A DNA stretch of 64,000 bases from Prorocentrum cordatum (taxonomy: Eukaryota > Sar > Dinophyceae > Prorocentrales > Prorocentraceae), in NCBI GenBank assembly GCA_963575745.1, contig CAUYUJ010018324.1, positions 89,753-153,752 on the forward strand. Direction: 5' to 3'. Positions 1 through 11,431 of this stretch are shown here, one piece after another; positions within the stretch are counted from its first letter, which is position 1; each line of letters starts with the position of its first letter. Position numbers and translations under genes: made by a program. The notes under the pieces were generated by a model that was not told the DNA's origin, ran no database searches, and was given only the letters and a program-made list of their open reading frames with translations.

Positions 1-499
1 CGAATATTTGTTCAGGGGTGTTTGAGAACTGATACGTTTGGATGCACGGGTGCGCGCGCGTCGCATTCATTTGAAAGGATGAGGGGGGGCGGGGGGCGGT
101 TTGGCAAGTGTCATGTGCGCTTGTGTGCAGGATTGTCGATGGGGCCGAATCACATGCATATTGCAACGCGAAAGTGAGGGCCGATAAAACCCGAAAGGGG
201 GGAGGGGGGGGGCATTCAGGGGGGGGGCATTTGGCAGTGCGCACAGTGCGTCTGCAATCTACGTGTCGCAGTCGATTTGGCGCGAATCGAATCATTTCTG
301 GGCCATTCGCCCGCCAGCTCAACCGCGAACATATCTCGCGCCGCGCTGCAATGAATGCTCGGCGGAGCCCGGGCAAATTCGCGCGCGCCAGGAACGGGGC
401 TCAGATCGGAGAGGGCGCGCGCAGCTTAGAACGCGCGTTTCCGCATTTTCTCGGGATTCCTGCAGGAGGCGCAAAGTGAGTTTAGTGCCCTGAGCTGGG
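1..499. other. Non-coding leader with G runs
   Basis: GC-rich sequence with several G runs (around 80-100 and 195-230). No gene, splice pattern or repeat period could be supported. The short open frames here look like chance products of GC-rich DNA. The 50 bp array starts just downstream. Confidence 0.5.
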
Positions 500-3400
500 G
501 GCGCGGACCGGCGGGGGCGGGGCGATTTTTGGGGTCGCTTGGGATTTGCGCGCGAGGCTCCGGGAATGGCGTGGGGTTTGAGTGGGAAGCGATGGTTATA
601 AAAAGTGAATTCCTGGATTTGGGAAGTATTTCGAGTGGGCTGCGCTGGCTCTGGGGGGTTTTGAAGTCGGGGGTGGTTTCGTGGAAGGCGCTGGGGGTGG
701 GAGAGGCGCTGGAGTTGGAAAGAGCTCGACATTGAAATCGCCGGTTTTGGGGGAATGTGGGAGTTGGCGCGGTTTCCAGTCGAAAATGTTGAGGTTTGAT
801 GTGGGGCTGGAGTCGGGGGGATTGAAAGTGGGGGGCGCTTGGGTTGGGAAGGGTTCATGTCGAAAGCGTGAAGGATTGGGGGCGATTGGGGAGTTGAGAG
901 GGGTTCCGCATCGAATGCGCTGGGGCGTGGGAGAATCTGGGAATTTGAGGGGTCTCTAAGCGAAGAGCCGCGGGGTTCGGGCGGGTTTTCGAGTTGGGGA
1001 GGGTTGTGCATTGCATGCGCGAGGCTTGGGCAGGAATCTGGAGTTGGGGGGGTCTGGAGTTGGGGGGCTCGGAGCCGGGGAAGATGTCGAGCGGACAGTG
1101 CCGGGGCTGAAGGATTTTGGATTTTGGGGCGGATTCTGCGTCGAACGCGCCGGGGTCTGGAAGGTTCGTGGAGTTTAGGGAGGTTTTGCATGGAATGCGC
1201 CTGCGTGGGGGACTTGTGGCTTGGGGGGGGGGGTTGAATGGAATGCGCTGGGATGGGGTTGTTTTGGGAATCGGGGTGCATTTCGACGGGGGAACGCTTG
1301 GATTGACAATTCTTGGGTGGGGGGGGTTCTCGTGGAGAGAGCTGGGGCTGGGCAGGGTTTCGGAAGTTGGGAAAGCCTTCGCATGCAGCGCGCTGGCGTG
1401 CGTGGGGTGATTTTGGAGTTGGGGGGGCGATGCGGGGCGCGCTGGGGCCGGGGGGGGGATTTTGAAGTTTTTGTATGCGTTTTTGCTGGCGCGCGTTGGT
1501 GGAGGGGTAGTTTGAGTGGGGGGGCATTTTGAACGGCGGCGCTGGAGTTGGGGATGATGCGTTGAATTAGGGGGGGATTTAGATTGGAAAGCGCCCAGGT
1601 TGGGTGGATTTCGGGTTGGGGAGGTGCTGGGGCGAAAAGCTGAGGGGTTCGGGAGGATGCTGGAATCGGGGGGGGGGGGGGATTCGGAATGGTTTTGGAG
1701 CTTGGGGGGGTCTAACTGAAAGCGCGGGGGTAGGGGGGGATTTTGAAGATGGGAGGGCGCGACGGGGAAAGCGCTGGGGCTGGGGGGCTTTGGAGCTGGG
1801 GGGGCCTGCGACGTGGAATGCGGGGGGGGGCTTAGGGCTGGGGCGATTTGAAGCGGGGCGACCTGGTCAGATGGGGGGCGTGGAGTTGGGAAGGACTCGA
1901 TTGAATGGCGCCGGGGATGGGGGGTCTCGGAGTTGGAAAGGGTTTTTCATTGGCGGCGCCAGGTCTGGGGGGGATCTGGGGGTCGGGTGGAATTTTCGAT
2001 GGGGGGCGTCAATGTTCGTTGCGCGCGCGCTCGCGCGTTCGCGCGGGGGGGGGGGGCTGGGGTCGGGAAGGGGGTTTACTGAGAAGGGTTATTGGAATTC
2101 AAATTGAGTGTCCTGAGATTGGGATGGATTTTAAAGCTGAGGGATTTTCAATGGAAAGCGCTGTGACTGGGGCGTTTTTTTTTTGCAGGATCTTAAAGGA
2201 GTTGGGTTGGGAATGATTTGGGATTCGGGGGGTATCTCTTAGGGGGGCGCAGGGTTTGGGGCGGGTTTGGACTCGGCGAGGATTTGAAACGGATGGCGCT
2301 GGTGTTGGGGAAAGATTTGGAGTTGAGAGGGGCTCGAGACATGGGCGGCGCTGGGGTCTGGGAGGAGTCCGGGATGGGGTCGGATTTGAAGCGATGCGCC
2401 TCGGGTTTCGGATCTTGGAGCGGTGGAAGATGCGGGGCCGAAAGCGCAGGGGTTGGGGGGGGAAATTGAAGTTTATCCGGGCTTAGCAGGGGGGGCGCAG
2501 GGGGCGGGGGGGTTGTGGAGTTGGGAGGGGCGCTAAATTGCAGCGCCTGTCGTTTGGGGGATTTGGGGGCTGGGGGGTTTGGTGGTGGGGGGCGCCGAGC
2601 ATGGGGGGAATGGCGAAACGTATCGGGTTTGGGCGGGATTTTAGAATTGTGGCGGGTTCTCCAATGGATATTGGGAAGGGATTTAAATTGGCCGCCCCAG
2701 GGGGAGTCTAAAATGGAAAGCGCGGGGGGTGCGGCAGATTTTGGAAGTGGGGGCGATTGCAAGTGGAAAGCGCCGAGATTGGGTTGGCTATTGGAGTTGG
2801 GATGGGCCGCGAGTGGAACGCACTTCCTCTTTGCGATTGGTTTAGTGCGTCGGTTAGAGTATTCATTTGATGTCGTTGGCGTTGGGAAGGACTTGGGAGT
2901 TGGGGCGGGCTGAAAGCGCGGGGCGCCAGGGCAGGGCAGGATATTGGAATGGGCGGGCTTTGCGCGCAGAGCGTTGGGATTTGGGCCGCTTTTGGAATTG
3001 GGTGAATTCCGCGCGCAGGCGCCGCGGTTGAGGGGGGATATTGGGGGCCCAGGGGGTTTTACATCGAAATGGTCGTTGGGGCTTGGGCGGCGTTGGAATA
3101 TCGGAGAATTTATAATGAGAGGCGTCGGGGTATGGGGGGGCTTGGAGCCGTGGATGCTTTGAATGGAAAGCGCCGGGCGCGCTGGGGATATTGGATTTTG
3201 GAAAGGTTTTCAACGCGGGAAGGCTTCCGGAGTTGGGGGGATTCTGAGTGGAAGGCTCGAGGTGTGGAGAGGATTTGAAAGTTTGGGGCGGGGGTTCAGC
3301 TGACGCCGGGGTTTGGGGTGATTCTGGATTTGGAGGAGTTGCAATGGGGGCGCTAGCGCTGGGGAGGATTTCGAATGGAATGTGGCGGGTTTGGGGTGGA

Positions 3401-4195
3401 TATTGGGATGGGGGGGATTTGCGGGCGGGGCGCTGGGGTTGGCGGGGCAGCGGAGTTCGGATGCAGTGAAAGTGGATGACGATGGAGTTGGGGTGGATTT
3501 TGGCGTTGGGGGATGGTGCATGGAAGTCGCTAGGGTTGGGGGTGATTTTTGAGTTGTTCAAGGATTTAAATGGGGTCGCCGGTATTCGGAGAGTTTTGGA
3601 GTCGGGTGGGGTTTTAGGTCGAACGCGCTGGGTTTCGAACGGGCGTTGGATCCGGGGGTGGTTCAATTGATTATGCTCGTGCGGGGGTGGATTGTGGAGT
3701 TTGGAAATATTCACGGTGGAAGACGTTGGGGTCTGGGCACGGTTATGCGGTTGCGAAAGATTTTGTGGGGCAAGCGCTGGGTGTGGGGCATGATTTCGGT
3801 CGGGATGTGTTTAAATGGGATGCGCTGGGGTTGGGGAGATTTCTGAGTTGGGAGGCGATTTGCATTGGATCGCGCTGGGTTTAGAGGGATTTTGGAGTTG
3901 GGGACGATGTCAAATTCAAGGCGCGGGGGGCTGGGAAGGACATTGAATTGGAAGCGCCGGGTTTCGGAAGGATTCTGGAGCTGGGGCAGATTTCGCGTGT
4001 ATGGCGCCGCAGTTGGGATGGGTTCTGGAGATGTCGATTATTTTGCACGGGAAGCGTCAGGGTTGGGAAAGATTTGGGATGTTGTGAAGGACTTGAAATG
4101 GAAAGCGTTCGAGAATTGGGGGGGGGGGTGCGGGGGGTGGGTGGGAGTGGGGGGCGCTGGGTTTGGGGGGTGGTTGGAGATGGGTGGATTTTAGA
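500..4195 (+). repeat. Degenerate ~50 bp tandem array, G-rich arm
   Basis: Roughly 70 diverged copies of a unit built as GCGCTGGGGTTGGG, then a GATTTTGGAGTTGGGG segment, then TTTGAATGGAAA. GCGC cores recur at 48-52 bp (for example 2,296 and 2,348; 3,774, 3,822, 3,872 and 3,921). Copies vary in G-run length and single bases, so the array is old. Long open frames across it follow the repeat and are not genes. Confidence 0.85.
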
Positions 4196-4319
4196 AGGAA
4201 GGCTCAGCGCGGTCGGTGGCGCCGAGTCACCGTCGGCAACGCCGCGCGTCTGATTCGCAGGCCAGTTGCTGGCTCATTTGGCACGCCTTCTCGATGGCAC
4301 CCCCGAAGCGACGGTCGAA
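4196..4319. other. Spacer between inverted arrays
   Basis: About 125 bp of non-repetitive GC-rich sequence between the G-rich and C-rich arms. It is the symmetry centre of the inverted arrangement. No gene or strong hairpin was recognised. Confidence 0.5.
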
Positions 4320-7300
4320 ACAATGCCTTCCCCAACCTGGGCCTTCTGCGAAATGTTTCCCAACTCTCATGCGTTTCCGAACCGGGGCATTTTCTTTGCT
4401 GTAACTTTCCCAAATCTATCTTCCTTTACAGCGCGAGCGTTTTTCGTGGAAAATCATTCCCGTGCGAGCTGTAGGCGTTGCGGATTGTTTGGTGTCATGT
4501 TCTTCTAACCGTGGTCGACGCTGTTCCAGTCTTGTGGTCCTCTAGCCGCGGTTGATGTTCTGCTGCTGCGCTGGGTATTCGTATCTTTGGTGAGCGTCCG
4601 CTTCCCGTAGAAAATTGCCACGCGCTCCACAGTGCCCCCCAGGTCCTGCGCTTCCCACTTCAAGAAGTTCCCCAACTCCCAAATCTTTCCCACCCCCGGC
4701 GCGCCCCCCTTACAATCTTTGCCAATCCCAGATTTTTTCCGACCCCATCGCTTTCCATTGCAGCTCTTGCTCAACTCCAGAGCCCCTCCTAACCCGAGCG
4801 CTTTCCATCGGATGTCATTCCTGGCGCCAAAATCCTTTCCGACGCCGGCGCTTTCCATTTTAAATCTTAGCCGATTCTGGATTTTTCCCCAGCCCCCGAC
4901 CCCCAGCCCCCAAACCCGGCGCGTTCCACGCGCAATCTCACCCTTGTTCCACCGCCCCCAACTCTGGCGCTCCGCGCGAACAGCTCTCCACAATTCCCAA
5001 AGCTTGGTCAGGCCCAGCGCTTTCCATATCGAACTTCCTCAAGTTCCATCACCCTTCCCAACCCCAGCGCGTTTCGTCATTCCCAAACTCGGCTTATCCA
5101 GGCAAAATCTCCTTCATCTCCACAACCCCCCCTACCCCCCCCTACCCCTGCGCTTTCCACATCGGGCCCCCTCATTTCCACGGCGCCTTCCAGCCCCGGC
5201 GCCCAATCTCCCAAACCCGCCCATCTCCCAAACCCGCCCCATGCCCGGCGCCTTCCACTTAAAGTCTACCCCAATCCCAAAACCCTCCCCAACCCCAGCG
5301 CTCTCCATGTCGAACCCCCCCAATGCCAGAATCCTTCTCAGCCCCCAGTGCTCCCGCTGCAAATCGCCCCCATTTCAGAATCCTTCCCGCCCCCGGCGTC
5401 TCAATTTCACATCATCCCCACATTCGCAAACCTTCCCCGCCCGGGCGTTTTTGTTTCCAATTCCCTGTTGCAGAATTTTCCCCGAACCCCGCGATCTCCA
5501 TTCAGAGTCAGGCCTAAGTCCCAAAGCCTCCCCAACTCTAGCGCTGCCCATTTATAGTACCCCCCCGCCCGCGCCCCCAACTCTCACATCCTTCCCAAAC
5601 GCGGCGCGTTCCCTCACAAACCTATCCAACCCTTCAGATCCCTTCCAACTCCAGCAATATCCGTTCCCGACCCGTGACTGCTTCCGAACCCCTGCGGCTT
5701 CGATTTAGAATCCCTACCAATTCCGAAACCCTTCCCGTGCCCTTGCGCCTTGTTTTTTTTAGACTTCTCATCTCCTAGCCTCCCAGTCCTGGCGCCGTCT
5801 TCATTAACCCCCCCCACGCCCCCAATCCCCCCCAAACCTCAACGCCTTCCATCATAGACCAAGTCCTTCCCAAACCCTGCGCGTTCCGTTTCCAAATCCG
5901 AGAATCTAATGCAACAAATCCAAATGTTTCCGTCCTGAACCTCTCCCAACGCAGAAATCTGCCCCAATCGCTGCGTTTTCCATTCGAAACCCTCATAGTT
6001 CCGCAGTCCTTCCCTGCCCCGGCGCTTGCCATTTAGACTCCCCCATCTCCAGAACCCCCCAGCGCCCTGGCTTGTAATTTGGAACCCCCCTCAACCCCAC
6101 GTTCCAACCTAACCCCGGCGCTTTCCAGTAAAAGCCCCCCCAATTCCAAAATCCCACCCGATCCCAGGCTTCCGATTCAAGTTTTTGCTCGAGTTCAGGG
6201 TGCCCCCCGAAACCGGCGCTGTCCACGTTGCATCGTTCCTTTCTCTTGTGCCCCCCACTCGCCCGAGCGCCTCCCGCGCATCATGTTTCCCAGGTGCAAA
6301 ATCCCTCCCAGCCCCGGCTTTTTCAATTTAGAATTCCCCCCATAATTTTTACCAACCCAGTGTTTACCTTTCACTCCGCAGCCGTTCCCAGTCGCAGCGC
6401 TGTCCATATCAAACCCTTCCCAGCTCCAAATTCCATCGCAACTCCTGGTCACTCCGTTCAAAATTGCCCCCAATCCACAATTCCCCTCGAACCCAGTGCT
6501 TTCCATTCAATCTTTTCCCACCGTCAAACATCCATCGCTGCCCCAGCGCTTGCCATTGCAAATCCCCACAACCCCCAAACCATCCCCATGCCCGAGCGCT
6601 TTACGTTGAGAGTCCCACCCAACTCCCAAATCCTTCCCAAGGCCAGCGCTGCCCGTTTTAATCCCTTCTCAGTTCCAAACGTCTTTCCCCGGCCCAGCGC
6701 GCCTCATGAACAAATTCTCCCAGCTCAGAACTCCACCCCAACCCTGGCGCTTGCCATTCGAAACCATTCCCAACTCCAGAATCCATCCACAACTCTATCG
6801 CCCCCTGGCGCTGTCAATTCAAAATCATCACCTAATTCGACTCGTCACCAATTCCACAAAACTTCCCAACGACGGCGCCGTGCATTGAACGTCCTTTCCA
6901 ATTCCTGAATCTCCCCACCCCCTCGAACCCCAGTGCTCTACATGCAAAGCCCTCAATTCCAAAATCTTGCCCAGCCCGGCGACTTCCGCGTTGAACCCAA
7001 ATCCGTTCCAGTCCCAGCGCCATCCATTGGGCACCCGCTTCGAGCGCAGCGCTGTCAACGTTTCATCTTCCTCAACCTCAAATCCCTTCCCACCCCCCGC
7101 GCATTCCATGCAGAATCTTTCCCAATTCCAGAATCCAGCGCGTTCCGCGCGAAATCCCTCCAATGCCCCGAAATCTCGTCGCGAGCCCTTCAAAGCCCGC
7201 CCCAATTCCAGAATCGTTGCCAACCCCGCGTTTTCCTTCTCAAAATGTTTCCCAACTCCAAAGTCCCCCCCTGCCCTGGCGCGCCACCGCCAGCATCCCG

Positions 7301-7687
7301 ACCCCAGCGCTTTCTATTTTAAATCCCTTCAACTTCAAATGAAATGCCTTCCTCACCCCGGCACTTCCATGAAAACCCGAAAACCCATTCCCCTCCCATA
7401 TCCTGCCCACCCCCAGCGTCTTCCACTTTTAACCCATCCCACTTTCAACCCTGACGCCTTCCATTGAAGGTCTTTCTCAATGTCAAACATAGTTCCAAGT
7501 CCGAAATCCGCCCCAACCTCGGCGCTTGCTATTTTAAATGCGCCCCAACACCAAACCCCTTTCCCAGCCCGAGTGCTTTCTATTTACTGTTTTCCCCAGC
7601 GCCAGACACCATCCCAACCCCAGCGCCTTCCATTAAGATATTCTTCGCGAGTCCAAAATTCTTCCTAAGCCCAGCGATTTCCACGTG
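4320..7687 (-). repeat. Degenerate ~50 bp tandem array, C-rich arm
   Basis: The same unit as at 500-4,195 but reverse-complemented: GCGCTTTCCATT, then CAAATCC, then CCCAACTCCA, with GCGC cores about 50 bp apart (for example ~4,797 and ~4,847). Non-array sequence interrupts it at about 4,460-4,610. It ends at the insertion starting near 7,690, and short remnants continue at 8,685-8,745 and 8,885-8,960. Confidence 0.85.
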
Positions 7688-8692
7688 AACTGCCTTGTTG
7701 TGGTTGATGGCGTCAGGCTGCCTAAAGGCGCCCTCGTCCGAAGGCCGAGAAAAGTAGTACGGGGTCAAGGAGAAACAGCCCTAGAGCAACCTCGTGGCCA
7801 CCCTGGGGCGGAATCAACTTAGAAAAGGCTCGGCAGGGCAGCGGCCACCGCACTTCCGGACCCCCGTCAGTGCGCAAGGGGGGGATACCCCACAGGGGTA
7901 TCAGCAACGCGCTGATAGGACATGAAAGGGGCACGCTTCGGTGCCAGCGGGAATTATATTATACCAACCGGATTTGGGCGAGCCTCCGGAGAAGAGGACA
8001 ATGACGAGCAGGAGAGGCCCCCCCCTTCCTAGCCGTAACCTTACGCGTGCCGCCTCGGCAGACAGCAACGGCGGGTTCCGCGCACCTTCTGCCCAGGCTC
8101 CCCCCCGGAAGGGAGCCAGCAATCAGGTGTCGGCAGAAATCGCGCACCAATGCCGTGAGCTGAAGCAGGGCGCAGGGAGGGCAAGAAGCGTCAAGGTACC
8201 CCGTGCGCAAAGGAGCGGGGCGCATCGCACGGCCCTGCCCCAAGGGCCCGGGATCCCGAACCCGGAGTCTCAACGGCAGGCCCTCTTCTGGCCGCCGGCG
8301 ACAGGGCGAAGCCCCCGTGCGTGCACGCCCCCTGCCCCGCAGTGGAGGCAAGGGCCGTCTCCCGATGCCGCTGAGCGACTCGCGCTGCGCAGGGTCCCGG
8401 CTCTCCGGAGTGGTGTAGGGGATTGGGCGCCGCGTAATGGGGGGGTCATAAATAGGGGGGTGGCGAGCGTGGTCCGAAAAGGTACCCAAACGGTACCTAA
8501 ACGAGCCCCCTGGGGCACTGGAGGGGCCCGAAAGGGGCACGAAAGGGGACCTTTTCTGACCCCCCCGTCTATGACCCCCACGTTAAGCCACGCCCGAAGG
8601 GGAGTGGGGCATTGGCGTGCCTGCCCGCGGCCGCTCCGCTTGCGCCGAACCGCACGTCCCAGCTGCCCAGGACGCCCCCATGTCAACTGCCT
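7688..8692. mobile_element. ~1 kb insertion in the 50 bp array, 8 bp flanking repeat
   Basis: Array sequence stops and resumes around a ~989 bp block of unrelated DNA. The block is flanked by the direct repeat AACTGCCT (7,688-7,695 and 8,685-8,692), which fits a target-site duplication. No terminal inverted repeat or transposase was recognised, so the class is unknown and it is probably non-autonomous. Open frames inside show no family motif. Because the flank belongs to a repetitive array, the 8 bp match could be array similarity. Confidence 0.5.
8439..8582. repeat. Imperfect foldback inside the insertion
   Basis: GGGGGTCATAAATAGGGGGG near 8,440-8,461 followed by AAAAGGTACCC pairs imperfectly with GGGACCTTTTCTGACCCCCC and TATGACCCCC near 8,547-8,580. 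The stem is about 35 bp. It lies at the right end of the inserted block and could be one structural end of that element. Confidence 0.5.
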
Positions 8693-8745
8693 CCCAACTC
8701 CAAAGCCCTTCCCAACACCAGCGGCTCATTTATCAGGAGCGAAAC

Positions 8746-8873
8746 AAGGACGTACATGTACATGAATCCACGCTGGTTTCGAGAGCACGCCTTGCACAAA
8801 TGTTCGTATAACGCGGCGGGTCTCGCGAATCGCGGGGCCGTGTTCATGTACATAGCTGGGCGCGTACGTCCTT
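8746..8873. mobile_element. MITE-like hairpin element
   Basis: The left arm AAGGACGTAC + ATGTACATGAA (8,746-8,766) pairs with TTCATGTACAT (8,843-8,853) and GTACGTCCTT (8,864-8,873). This gives a 21 bp stem with one 10 nt bulge on the right side. Remnants of the 50 bp array lie on both sides, so it looks inserted. No coding capacity. Confidence 0.5.
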
Positions 8874-8960
8874 TGTGGGCTCCCTAATTTAAGAGTCTTT
8901 CGAATTTCCAAATCCATCCCAACCCAAGCCCTTTTCACTCAAAACCCTTTGCAGCTTCTG

Positions 8961-9590
8961 ACTTCTTGCCAACGCCTGCACTTGTGCATCTGCATGCGCC
9001 TATGCACGCGTTTGCAATCATTCCGAAAGTCAGGCGCGACCATTGCATTACCCACTACCGGCACAAGTGTTCAGGGGCTTCGTCCGATAATACTACATGT
9101 AGCTCGAGTGCTCAAGTTTTCTCCTCCACTTCGCCGCGTGCCGTTCAACACAAATCCTCATATGAGCCTCATATGAGCTGCGAGCTGCGAAGCAGTTGGC
9201 CAGGTCATCCTCAAGGTCCGAAGTCGCGATGGGCCTCGTGGTTTGCGCTTGGCCGAAGTTCCATCGTTCTAAGACAACCCAGTATAAGAAACATGACGCT
9301 CGTTATTGGGCTGGCATGAACCCATCCACCCACCCACCAACATACTTGCTTGATCGCTTTGAATGAAACATCGGGTCGTTCAGCGCTTTGATTGAATGAA
9401 TGCCCCCCGCTCCATGAGCTGGCGGTGGAAGCGCCCGGGGGGCGAAGAGGCAGCGCCTAACAGACACCATTGCCAGTAGATCGAAGCTCGAAGGAGGAAG
9501 TTGGGATGAGGGTGGAGGTGAAGGAAGAGGAGCACCCCAATCGTGCCTCTCCCGTTGTCAGGCGCCGCCCGCGCGCCCGACCGACGACAC
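8961..9590. other. Unclassified single-copy stretch
   Basis: Mixed-composition sequence without tandem repeats. No exon with convincing splice sites or a known family was recognised. Confidence 0.4.
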
Positions 9591-9870
9591 GCACCGCTCG
9601 TCGAGGCGACGTGCGGCCGCGAGGCCCGCGTCGGTCGGTCGTCGTCGCCGCCGCCGCCGTCACCGCCGCCGCCGCCGCCGTCGTTGCAGGTGCTGGCGGT
9701 GGCGCCAGCGTGGTCGGCGTCGTTGCTGTCGCCGCCCTGGTCGACGTGATCGCCTTGTCCGTCGTGTTCGGCGACGGCGTCGCCGTCGGCGTGGTCGTCG
9801 TCGCAGTCGCCGTTGTTGGCGTCGTCGTGGTCGTCCGCGTCCGCGGCGTCGCAAGTGTGGCCGTCGATCG
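9590..9870. repeat. GTC/GCC trinucleotide tract
   Basis: Interrupted CGTCGTC and GCCGCC triplets. They keep several frames open on both strands (Val/Ala-rich on plus, Thr/Arg-rich on minus). The open frames reflect the triplet period, so no gene is called. Confidence 0.75.
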
Positions 9871-10239
9871 AGTGTCGATCGAGGCGCGAGGGGCAAGGGT
9901 CGTGGGTCCCACACATTTCCCTGTGGCCCTAATCGGCCCACTGCAGGCTTCGACCTCCAAGGACCTTTTGGGCTTTGTCGGCGTCGGGTCGTCGTCGTCC
10001 TCGTCGCTCGAGGGGTTCGAGGATCGAGGACTTTGGACGTCTGGCCGGTTCAGATCTGATGGATCTGGAAGTTTCCAGGAGCCGCTTGGGATTCTGGGCC
10101 TGGACCTCTGGGGGCGTCCAGGGACTTCAGGAGGCATCTGGTCATTGTCGGCATCGTCGTCTGGCGTTTCTGGGCGGTTGCCGTTGTGAAGTAAGGTTCG
10201 ATGCGGGCAAAAAATTGGCCGTGATGGACCGCGGGACGG

Positions 10240-10920
10240 GGGAGGAGGAGCATCTTGGGAGCTTCTGGGGGCACTCTTGGGGCCTCCTGGGAGCTTCCTA
10301 AGGCCTTTTGGAGGCCTTTTGGAGGCCTCGTGGGGGCCGCCTGGGCCTCTTGGGGGCCGTTGGGGGCTTCTTGAGGGCCTTTTCGGCCGTTTTAGGGCGT
10401 CCGTGGCTGGCCTGACGCCGTCGGAAGACGTCTTGGGGGCCTCTCTGCACCGAGGTTCGGCCCTCCTGGGGTCTTCTGAAGGCCATCTCGGACGTCTTGT
10501 AGGCCTCTTGGGCCGTCTTGGGGCCCTCTTGGGGCCGCCTTGGGGCTTTCTTGGGCCGTGATGGGGCCATCTTGGAGGCCTTTCTGGCGATCTTTGGGCG
10601 ACTTTGGGGGCCTCTTGGACCGTCGGAAGGCCGAACTCCTTCACAAAGGAAACTATCATGATTTTGGCCTCTTCGGGTCCTCCTGAAGGACCTCTTGGAG
10701 GCCTCACGGGCCGTCTTGGAGGCCTCTTGGAGGCCCCTGGGGCTGCTTTGGGCCATCTTGGGCTGTCGTGTCGGCTTCTTTGGCGGACCTGGAGAAATCT
10801 TGGACCCTCTTGGACCGTCTTGGAGGCTACATTGGATCATCTTGGGCGAACTTGGAGGCCATCTTGGCCGTCTCTTGTCCGTCTCTAGACCCTCTTGGGC
10901 GCCATCCACGACCTGGAAAC
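10240..10920 (+). repeat. ~11 bp degenerate array (TCTTGGAGGCC type)
   Basis: Successive units such as TCTTGGGGCC, TCCTGGGAGCT, TTTGGAGGCCT (twice) and TCTTGGGGGCCG repeat about every 11 bp for ~680 bp. A weaker remnant lies near 11,115-11,175. The same family occurs in reverse complement at 30,150-30,690 and 48,782-49,408. Pro/Arg/Lys-rich (minus) and Leu/Gly/Trp-rich (plus) open frames are translations of the repeat. Confidence 0.8.
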
Positions 10921-11255
10921 CCACGACCTGTACAATTCCGATGGCTTTCCGATTGGCCGGCGCGTTGGAAAAGAACCAAAACAAAAAGCCGTAGGGTTCA
11001 GCACGCCAAGCACTGTAATACATCAACAGTGGGGCGGCGGATTTCATGGCTTTCGGCCCATCCTTCCACCGTGCCTAGGTTGTGGGTATCAAACCCAATG
11101 CTTGCTCGTTGGGGTCTTGTGTGGGGCCTTTGGGCACCGTTTTGGGGCCGTCATGGGGCCTCTCTTGGCCTCACTTTTGAGGTACTCATGATTATCCTTC
11201 TTTGATTGCTACCCCGATGTTGACGGTTGCTCCCGCGACTTCACTGACAGTTACT

Positions 11256-11431
11256 CCAGATTTCGTAATAAAAGGGAGGGGGTCTCAACCCTCCCAGATG
11301 AGAAGTTTTAGACCCCCCCCGTGGGAGAACCCTCCAAAACAACGTCCCCAGACCCCCCCAGGCCCTCCAAGACAGCCTGGAAGAGACCCCCCCCCGAAAT
11401 GAGACCCCCCTCCCTTTCTGACGAAATCTGG
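11256..11431. mobile_element. Foldback element with ~30 bp inverted ends
   Basis: CCAGATTTCGT, a short mismatch, then AAAGGGAGGGGGTCTC at 11,256-11,286 is mirrored by GAGACCCCCCTCCCTTTC then ACGAAATCTGG at 11,401-11,431. The ~115 bp interior has C-rich runs and no gene. No clear target-site duplication. Confidence 0.55.

Noticed and set aside
319-1527. 402-codon minus-strand Pro-rich frame
   Set aside because: Antisense translation of the 50 bp array, present on either strand wherever the array lacks stops.
3000-4195. Telomere-like or interstitial telomeric repeat because of GGGGTTGGG motifs
   Set aside because: The unit is ~50 bp and lacks TTTAGGG-type tandem repeats.
10190-10215. tRNA B-box-like GGTTCGATGC
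   Set aside because: No A-box or cloverleaf arms at the expected spacing.
9457-10707. 416-codon minus-strand Pro/Arg/Lys-rich frame
   Set aside because: Follows the 11 bp repeat and the GTC tract; no domain and no splice context.
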